A stretch of 11,371 nt of DNA, from contig FN648468.1 in the NCBI GenBank assembly GCA_000310025.1, positions 152,306 through 163,676 on the forward strand. Direction: 5' to 3'. The translations under genes were made by a program, and so were the position numbers. A model generated the notes under the pieces. It was given only the letters and a program-made list of their open reading frames with translations, ran no database searches and was not told where the DNA came from. This document shows, in pieces, positions 1-6,503 of this stretch. Numbering within the stretch: position 1 is the stretch's first letter; each line of letters begins with the position of its first letter. The DNA comes from Ectocarpus siliculosus. Taxonomy: Eukaryota > Sar > Phaeophyceae > Ectocarpales > Ectocarpaceae.

Positions 1-107
1 GCGAGGGCCCTGTCCGATTTGTGGACAAAAACGATTTATCCATGAGACTGCTGAGTACCCCGCCCCCCCATGATACACGCCACCCTCTCGCTCGTTTAAT
101 CCCGCAG
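1..107 (+). other. Intron end upstream of the last MetRS exon
   Basis: This stretch precedes a clear acceptor, a pyrimidine-rich run ending in CCCGCAG at 101-107. It also contains a C-run near 61-68. The frame of the downstream exon stays open back to about position 21, but the residues there do not look like methionyl-tRNA synthetase, whereas those after 108 do. I therefore read 1-107 as intron. The preceding exon lies outside the window. Confidence 0.6.
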
Positions 108-332
108 CTGGAGACGATTAGACACGTAGGGATCCTGTATCAGCCGTTCGTACCCGAAGCGGCCGGGAAGCTGTTGGACCAGCTAGGGGTGCCGGAGGGA
201 GATGCGCGATTATTCGCGGCGTTAGATCAGGGGGGAGGGGGGCGATTTTCGCTGCAGCCCGGGGTCCCCCTGGACAAGCCCGTCCCCGTTTTCCCTAGGA
301 TCGAAGTGCCGGAGGAAGCGGTTGCGTCTTAG
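108..332 (+). CDS. Methionyl-tRNA synthetase, C-terminal (last) exon, partial
   Basis: Methionyl-tRNA synthetase joins methionine to tRNA-Met using ATP. This exon codes the last 74 residues and ends at TAG (330-332). It matches the end of the anticodon-binding helical domain of bacterial and organelle-type MetRS. It starts with LETIRHVGILYQPFVPEAAG, followed by KLLDQLGVP, and near the stop it carries the KPVPVFPRIE motif in which the bacterial-type enzyme ends its core. The catalytic HIGH and KMSKS motifs would be upstream, outside the window. There is no C-terminal tRNA-binding (Trbp/EMAP) extension; the protein stops ten residues after PRIE. The exon start at 108 is set by the CCCGCAG acceptor and by where the similarity begins. 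A bacterial-type enzyme in a nuclear, intron-bearing gene suggests an organelle-targeted MetRS, but the targeting peptide cannot be seen here. Confidence 0.86.
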   Translation: METIRHVGILYQPFVPEAAGKLLDQLGVPEGDARLFAALDQGGGGRFSLQPGVPLDKPVPVFPRIEVPEEAVAS

Positions 333-755
333 CCCGGCAGCTTGGTTGTTTTTGAATCCTTGTAGAAAAAGTCAAGGCTTTGGTGAAGCTGTCTGGCTGA
401 ACTTCGGTTGGGATCGGACTTTTGCGCTTTTTTGTTTGTGTGGAACGATTGTTGCTACTGCTGTGGCCGCAGACTCATGTTTGTGGGGTGTCCCGGAACG
501 TGGTGGAGCAGGCGTTTCTTTCCTGGGGGTGTGGTGTCGAGCTCTTCAAGCTAGCCTTGAGGTTTAGCAGAAGACCGGGAGGTTTTATATTAAGCTGTTT
601 GGGTAACTAGGTGGTGTGTTGGTTGCATGATTGCTCGGGAAGAGGGCCAGGGGTCCCTGCAGAGAGGATTGTGTGTGTGTGAGAGAGAGAGTTGTGGTGA
701 TTTCCACTACACTTCTGTACCCGTCAAATATCAATAAACAGTCTTCGGTGTAAGA
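333..755 (+). other. Probable 3' untranslated region of the MetRS gene
   Basis: No plausible coding sequence continues after the MetRS stop. The stretch is T- and G-rich (for example around 345-600). It holds a short GT/GA dinucleotide run at about 669-690 and an AATAAA hexamer at 733-738. The exact end is not determinable. Short open frames at 322-610 are T-rich and resemble no protein family I know. Confidence 0.5.
733..738 (+). terminator. Candidate polyadenylation signal AATAAA
   Basis: A canonical AATAAA lies about 400 nt after the MetRS stop, in the right orientation, with GT-rich sequence nearby. Algal polyadenylation signals are often not canonical, so this is a candidate only. Confidence 0.4.
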
Positions 756-1448
756 GGACGAGCGACAAGCAAGTACGCGACCGTTGTCAGCTTTGCGGCG
801 AAAAAGACGCTCGACCTTTGACAGAAAACGCCGCAGATGAGCTCTGTGACGACGGGTAGTCTACTGTCAGCCGGACGCTGATCGTGGAGCACGGTGCGTT
901 TGGGGGCTATTTTCTATGTACAGCGATGGTGTGTTATGGGCGTGGGGACGAGTCGTAGCTGGATAGATATCGTTGCGCGCACCACTAAACAAAACGCGGT
1001 GCCTTTGGGTCATGTACAGCGGCGACTAAGGACGTCTGGGACGAATTGTGTAGTGGCTGGATAGAGAATCGTTGTGCGCGTATGCATATATATCACCAAA
1101 CACAACCAACGCCAAGACAATCAGACCGTTCGCCCCTTGCCGCTCCAGCGCCACGTGCGCCTTATGTCGGAGGTTGAGAAAAACACGCCGTATTGCCCCA
1201 TAACTCCCGAATCAGTGGCCGTTCTTTGCCACTCGCGAAGGCGGGTCTCCTCCAGTAAACAGTTCCATCACTCTGCTGCCTTTTGTTTGTTTGCATCACT
1301 TCAAATCAGTGCTCACACGACACATATTCATGCCGTGTTAGAGCTTCAATCCGTGGCCACACATCTAGTAACTTCTGATGATTTTTTGTGACGCATCTCG
1401 CTCACTCATCCACTGTGGTCAATAGTGGCAATAGGCTACGCGAGCGAG
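756..1448. other. Intergenic region between two convergent genes
   Basis: This ~690-bp stretch lies between the 3' ends of the MetRS gene (+) and the FMRP-like gene (-). I found no recognisable gene, tRNA or mobile element. It probably holds the 3' untranslated region of the minus-strand gene, although I saw no AATAAA on that strand close to its stop. Its one structural feature is the tandem duplication listed separately. The 105-codon open frame at 1074-1391 has no family features. Confidence 0.5.
890..1085. repeat. Diverged two-copy tandem duplication, period about 100 bp
   Basis: Three landmark strings recur in order. CGGTGCGTTTGGG (from about 892) recurs as CGGTGCCTTTGGG (from about 996). 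ATGTACAGCG occurs at 916 and 1012. GCTGGATAGA followed by ATCGTTG occurs near 958 and 1056. Spacings of 96-104 bp show one ~100-bp unit duplicated in tandem and then altered by substitutions and small indels. No coding role is visible. Confidence 0.6.
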
Positions 1449-4400
1449 CTAGTCGTCCCGCTGGTTGGCCTCTCGGTTTTCGCCCGTCGAGTTTGGTGAT
1501 GTTCCCGGTGGTGGTGCTCTCCTGCCATAGCCACCTCTCCCGGCTTTTGCAGCCCATGCCGCGGGCCGAGCGGTGCCTGGGTGCCCGAAGCTCGCCTGCA
1601 TGTCCTGGACACGACACAAAACACGTCCGCGGGCGGGTTGCGGTTGGTGGGGGGCGGGAGGGGTCAATCAGGTGGCAGCCCGTGACAACGTTTATCGCAG
1701 CTTGGAGAGTAGAGCGTGATTGATACGCGTGGTACTTATATCGTTAGACGGCGTCATCGCCGCTTGGATTTGACCACCTTACGAAACCACACATACGTCT
1801 CCCGCAGTTAAAGCAAACTGTACAAGAGCGGTATGACCACGTATCCTAACTCCACCGCGCGGCACCACTTCGGACAACACGCGTCGGTAAACATTCGGTA
1901 CACATCTACATGCAGTAGAGGTACGACAAAGAGTCTACTTGCGGTGCAATGCTTGTTGCCGTGTACTTTCTACTCTGCGTCGTTCGGGCGTATGTGAGTA
2001 CAGAACTCCGCCGAGATTTTGGAATGGTGGTAAAGTCTCGCTTCTTACCAGAAGCTTTCCCCGCACGACGTTGTCACCCTCGCGCAGTTCCCTCTCCCGA
2101 TCCATGTACTCCAGGACCACTCCGAGGAGCAGGCGCGCGCTGTCCACGGTAGGACGAGGCCCGATCACTCTAACCGACATCACCCCCGTCACAGCTCCCG
2201 ATGACGAAGAATTGTTTTTGGTAGGAGGAGCGTTCTGTTGTTGTTGTTGTTGTTGTTGCTGCTGCTGCTGCTGCTGCTGTCTCCCTTGACAGGCCGAACC
2301 AGACTGAAGAAGATCGACCACCATGCACTGGCTCTGCTGTCGAAGGTCTAGCAGTTTAGCGCGGGGGAGACGCCCCAGCACGGCAGCCTGAGGGAGGGGA
2401 GTCGAACGACACAACGGCGAGGGCCAGAAACCAAGCACTATCCAGGTCGACAGAGAGAAGGAGGACCTGCACCGAGTGGGAGTGAGCTGGTCCAGCGCTT
2501 TGGTTGTCGTGATGCTTTGTTCTTTCTAGCACCCCTCCCGCTCAATGTTTCTTCATGAAGGCATGCTTTAATTTTTCAGGGCGTCCCTGGAACCAACCCG
2601 TCGTTTACCCTCCCCTGTCTTCTTTACCTGCTGAGGGTTCACCGCTATCCTGACTTCCGTCAGCTCCATCTGTTCTCGTGCTCTCTGCACGCTGCCCGCG
2701 TCCGGCCCGCAGATCACCACCCTGCACGACGAGGGCGCAGGCGGTTGCCCCCTCGCCGCCTTGTGGCCACCACCGCCACCACCCCCTCCCCCTCCACAAC
2801 TCCCGTCAGGACCTCCCCGCCCCCCGCCGCCGCCGCCGTCGATGACCTCGATGCTGCACCCCGTGGATTTTCGCAAGCCTCGTATTCGAGACCCAGCCTT
2901 GCCGACGAGAAGCCCAATCCATTCCGGTCGGGAGGCGAACTGGACGCGCAGGCCCTGGGACACCTCGCGCTGTTGTTTTGTTTTTTATAGACATCCGACA
3001 GTAGCTTTAGTGTGAAGTGAGAGTGAAGGGTGGAAGGCGGCAGTTACGTACGAACGAATACGTTTACAAGCGGGTTGACGGAGTCAGGATAGACGAGGTG
3101 TTAATGGCCGGGTGGGGGGGGCGAACCTTGGCCTCTGTGTAGACGGATAGGTAGAGAAATAAGAAGGGAGTGCACACATGCACGAGGAATATATCGTATA
3201 TTTCTCTTCAACCCTACTTGTACGAGGAGTATCATTATCTACTTTTTTATCTCCGAGACGGATGGCACAAGGAAGACCTTTGGCTCTTTTTACTTCCCGC
3301 ATCACCATACTGCCGTATCGACTACGTCGCATGTCTACGGTACACAGCGCTTCGTGGGAACTTCGTCTCGCCTCGAAGGCCGACAGGCTGCCCTCCATGG
3401 ACCGCCGGGCATGCTCCAGGCGCAGCAGCTCTGACCGGCTCTTGAAGTGCGTCTGGAGCAGCGCCCTCGCCACGCGCGCCTGCGCGGGAGTCGCCGCGCG
3501 GATGTCGACGTGTACCTTGTCGCTGCGAGAAAGCACGGACAGAAACAACGGAGGGTCAAAGGAGGGAGGACGTGTGCCCACACGTACTACGCAGGTTTGC
3601 TGGCCCTTCTTCTCCGCTGTTGCTGCCCGGATGTCAATTCGACAGTCAGTCTCGTCTACTGCGCGTACAATGTACGTCTTGACGGGCAACGTGTGATTGG
3701 CTTCGGGGGTGAATACCGTATATGATAGCCTCATCACCTCCACGTGCACGGCGTTTGCTCAACAACTAAAGTAAAAAGGATAGCGGCTCATGTTGCTGCC
3801 GTCAAGTTTTCGGCACTCGCTATGGCCTCCTTGGCTGTACTTTGTGCCGTGTGGTGGTCCTATGTTGGGTCTGAAACTTTTCCACAAAAAACAAAGTGCT
3901 CCCCATGAAAGTAGGGCAACGACGATTTGCAATCGCCCCTCAACACATTCGTCCCAAATCGTCCATACCAGGCGCAAAGTTCGTTCGGTTTCGTTTGCGT
4001 CATGACGGCACTCCATGGGCGTTTTTCCGAACATGTACAGATATAGATCTTTTGTTTTGAAGAAACTCATAAACAGTAGGCTAGAGCATGTCTACACGCG
4101 CATACACGCCGTCTCGGACAAAGTTCACTTCGGTGGTTTCCAGATGGACGAGACATGGGCAATACGAGGGAACCTCATCAACCTATGTACGTATGTAGGA
4201 ACCCACCGCCATCTGATCTCACATTTGGGCCCTTGCACCTTTCCCTCTCCCTTGCTTCAGCACCGCGCGAGTGTCGACGGACACGACTCCCGAGTCTCGC
4301 CTGACGGCTTCGAGCACCTTGGTGAACTCTCCTCCCCGGCTGTTGTCCGCAGCCCACTGCGCGATGTCGCCGGCCACATCTACGCTATCAAGAACCAGCG

Positions 4401-5784
4401 AACCACCGCCGCCGCCGCCTCCGCCACCGCCGCCGCCGTTGTTGTCTTTCTTCTCCCCCTTCTTTCTGTTCCTCGTCCGTTTCTTCTCGCGGTCTCTTTG
4501 GCCGCGATCGACGAGCTTTTGCGGTGTGGGAAGGATGCTGCCAGCAGGGGACTCGTCACTCTTCCTGCTGTTTGCAGAGGACGATGTGCTGCTCACCGCT
4601 GAAGTTGTCGGCGTCGTTTCCTCGAGCAGCGGTTTCTCGGTCGGGAGAAACTTGTTCCGCCAGCCCAAGGTTAAGGTTGCAAGCTCGGCTTTGGAGGAAA
4701 CATCCTCGCTTTCGGCTAGAATCTCTAGTAGCGAGGAGCACAAGGAATCGATGGAGTCGACCCCCGCGTCGCCATTTTTCCTGCCGCCCGCATTTTTCTC
4801 AAGAAACGGGGACCGTTCCTCGTAGTCCGTTGACGTTGCTGGTGAAAGCTCGTGAAACTCGAGTCCCTTCGCGGTGCCGGTGGGTTCAGTTCTCTCTTCT
4901 TTGCCTCGCTGATGATCGGGGGTATGAGGCGAGATGCTGTCCTTCGAAGTACCAACTGCTTGTGCTTCATGCTTGGGCTCCTCCTGCTGTTTCTGCTGGT
5001 GCTGCTCCTGCTGATGTTGATTCTTTGGTGCTCGTTTCTTTGATCCATGTTTTTTCGACTGTCGCTGTTTCTTTTCCTGCTGTTTCTGAAGCTGCTGCTG
5101 CTGCTGCTGATGTTGCTTGGATCCATGCACCGTTGACGCTGACGACCGTACGAGGGGACCTCTGCTGGCATCCGACCATTGGCCGTCCTCAGCGCTGTCG
5201 GCCTGCTGAGAAGCCTCATGTCCCCGAGTTCTGGGCAAGCGTAGAATTCTCTGCTGGCTCGAGTCGCGCTTGAGACTACCACAAGGATCCAGTGAGGCCC
5301 TACTGTCAGGTGTCGTCGTGTTGTGCACGGCGGCCTGAGTGATCTGGTCGGCACAGGAAAACATGGCTGTAGAACCAGTTGCTAGTGTCTTGACATCGTT
5401 CTCTACATGATGGCTGGAAAGATGCTCCGCTGTAGCCTTAGCCCTACCGGCTGCTGCTGGGCGCCTACTGGCGCCTCGACCACTCTCAACACAACTATCC
5501 GCCGACAACGGCGGCCGTTGTTTCAGCAAAGATGATGGCGAGGTGCCCGAAGATGGGGGCGGCACCGAGGAAATCGGCGCGGCGTGTCCAAGCTCACCGG
5601 TTTTCTTAGTCTTGTTGCCTCCTCTTCCATCAGCGCTTCCCGGGCCGTTCTGCAGAAGATTTTTGCCGTTGCACCCGTCGCGTTTGTTGGATGCGTGGTG
5701 TCTCCGAACCTTGTAGCCAGACCGTCCGGGTTGGGTTGTGTGAACCTTCCCTTGGGTAGAGGACGAGGCTGCGTGATCGGTCAT
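1449..5784 (-). CDS. FMRP/FXR-like KH-domain RNA-binding protein, six exons, about 895 aa
   Basis: FMRP-family proteins bind mRNA and ribosomes and control translation. Exons on the minus strand: 5784-4239, 3757-3676, 3522-3294, 2963-2628, 2387-2049, 1604-1449. All junctions are GT-AG and phases agree; strongest are donors CAG|GTAAAG (2628) and CTG|GTAAGA (2049) and acceptor CCTCCCTCAG|GC (2387). Residues 1-460 are disordered: basic, Gln-rich near 222-268, a helical stretch at 343-381, Gly12 at 450-461. Residues ~465-600 resemble the FMRP pre-KH helix and KH0 (HVDIRAATPAQARVARALLQ, then THFKSRSEL). KH1 follows (GLLVGKAGSRIRGLRKSTG; GxxG at 640-643), then KH2 (AAVLGRLPRAKLL, later RVIGPRPTVDSARLLL and LEYMDRERELRE). 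Exon 6 is RGG-like (AGRGGYGRRAPPPG). The ATG at 5784 follows an in-frame TAG and has A at -3. Tudor domains are not seen. The end of exon 3, and exon 4's start (2963 or 2969), are uncertain. It could be a more distant multi-KH protein, but the KH0-KH1-KH2 order and spacing favour FMRP. Confidence 0.74.
1605..2048 (-). other. Intron 5 of the FMRP-like gene (444 nt)
   Basis: A strong donor CTG|GTAAGA (2049/2048) and a good acceptor GTGTCGTGTCCAG|GAC (1605/1604) join in phase 0 to the RGG-like terminal exon. No feature was seen inside. If the intron is retained the frame closes before 1935. Confidence 0.6.
2235..2279 (-). repeat. 15-glutamine CAG/CAA tract inside KH2
   Basis: On the minus strand this codes 15 consecutive Gln: seven CAG, seven CAA, then one CAG. 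It lies at about residues 768-782 of the FMRP-like protein, between the two halves of KH2, where animal FMRP also has an unusually long variable loop. The block structure (pure CAG, then pure CAA) suggests two separate expansion events. The overlapping plus-strand poly-Cys frame at 1939-2289 is its shadow. Confidence 0.9.
2727..2837 (-). repeat. Glycine-rich low-complexity insert inside KH1
   Basis: About 37 codons (residues 662-698) sit between the beta-strand ending SIEVID and the strand starting CRVVICGPDAG, that is, in the KH1 variable loop. They hold two Gly runs of 6 and 10 residues encoded by GGN triplets, including a short CGG-type run on the minus strand near 2830-2838. Confidence 0.85.
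3758..4238 (-). other. Intron 1 of the FMRP-like gene (481 nt)
   Basis: The donor is AAAG|GTGCAAG at 4239/4238 and the acceptor is TTGAG|CAAACG at 3758/3757. Joining them completes a GCA codon and continues into the KH0-like frame. The donor and the tract before the acceptor are only moderately good. Open frames inside (for example 4070-3759 minus) have no family features. Read-through instead of splicing would stop translation soon after 4239, giving a KH-less protein of 521 residues. Confidence 0.6.
4402..4437 (-). repeat. Poly-glycine (12 codons) before the KH0-like region
   Basis: Twelve Gly codons, mainly GGC and GGT, code residues 450-461 of the FMRP-like protein. They separate the long disordered N-terminal part from the conserved region that starts with SLVLDSVDVAGDIAQ. 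Confidence 0.9.
5092..5109 (-). repeat. Short poly-Gln run in the disordered N-terminal part
   Basis: Six consecutive Gln (residues 226-231) begin a Gln/Lys-rich stretch reaching about residue 268. That stretch alternates QQ-type and KK-type clusters and may form a charged coil. Confidence 0.8.
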
Positions 5785-6235
5785 ATTGTCCTAGGCGTGT
5801 CGAGAGTGCCACTAACCGAGAGACATGAATGCACTACGGCTCAGAATCCGGAGAGTGAGACGGGGGGTGACAGGGCGTCGACGGCCGGAGATGTAAGATC
5901 TAAAAGATCGAAGATCGAAAGATCGCAGCACCGCACAGAAGGGGGGACGCAAAAGGTCAACCCGCCCCGGGTACGTGTAGAACCTCCGTTCCGAGCTGCC
6001 GCACCCCCACGTGTTCGTCAAGCAGAAACACGACTCCACTACGATAAGTTACACTCATCCAGCTGGGTAGCGTCTGCCACGCTGTGGATAGACTCAAAGA
6101 TTCCTTGAGGTTGATTTGACACGGCACTGCTGGTGGCACTCTTTCGTATAAGCAGCCAGAAGTCGCGGTACTCGCGGAGTCCGGCGTGTGGTAAAGAGCG
6201 GAAAAACACCGACCACCAGAGAGCAGACCCCACAC
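5785..6235. promoter_or_regulatory. Shared gap between divergent genes (putative bidirectional promoter)
   Basis: About 450 bp separate the start of the FMRP-like gene (ATG at 5784, minus) from that of the carrier gene (ATG at 6236, plus). Both 5' untranslated regions and core promoters must lie here, unless there are upstream non-coding exons. A possible acceptor CCTAG lies just upstream of the minus-strand ATG. I saw no convincing TATA box. The open frames across the gap are short and have no family features. Confidence 0.5.
5895..5925. repeat. Cluster of four AAGATC motifs
   Basis: AAGATC occurs four times within 31 bp at 7-9 bp spacing, each copy but the first followed by G. It lies about 110 bp upstream of the FMRP-like start codon. 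It could be a clustered transcription factor site or just a small slippage repeat. Confidence 0.55.
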
Positions 6236-6268
6236 ATGAACACTCGGGAACAGGTGAGTGGCGGGGGC

Positions 6269-6299
<31 letters not shown>

Positions 6300-6471
6300 A
6301 CCAAGTGCAGGATGGAGAGCCCTGCGCTGCGCTGACGGCCGTGCTCACGTCGAAGGCGCTCGAGGTCGCACGCAATGGCTTCGCCGGGGCGACGGCTGGC
6401 GGTGAGAACAAAACTGCTGTATGTCGTGATCACGTTTCGAACCGTCACGTCACTCGTGCTTGGTGTGCTGC

Positions 6472-6503
<32 letters not shown>

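Noticed and set aside
1074-1391. 105-codon open frame (+) in the convergent intergenic region
   Set aside because: Its start overlaps the tandem duplication, its composition shows no domain or signal pattern, and no splice context is convincing.
1939-2289. Plus-strand frame ending in a poly-Cys run
   Set aside because: It is the antisense shadow of the Gln15 tract in the FMRP-like exon 5.
2605-3015. Several plus and minus frames rich in Pro or Gly over 2605-3015
   Set aside because: They are alternative-frame readings of the KH1 exon; only the frame with GLLVGKAG makes a known domain.
4015-5273. Plus-strand frames of 184-249 codons opposite the large minus-strand exon
   Set aside because: They are antisense to a longer frame with an ATG start, phase-matched splicing and a conserved C-terminal part. 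Their Ser/Pro/Leu-rich make-up follows from the triplet runs.
5957-6448. 163-codon minus-strand frame upstream of the FMRP-like start, checked for missing Tudor domains
   Set aside because: No Tudor/Agenet features were seen. It overlaps the gap and carrier exon 1 on the other strand and begins with GTG rather than ATG.
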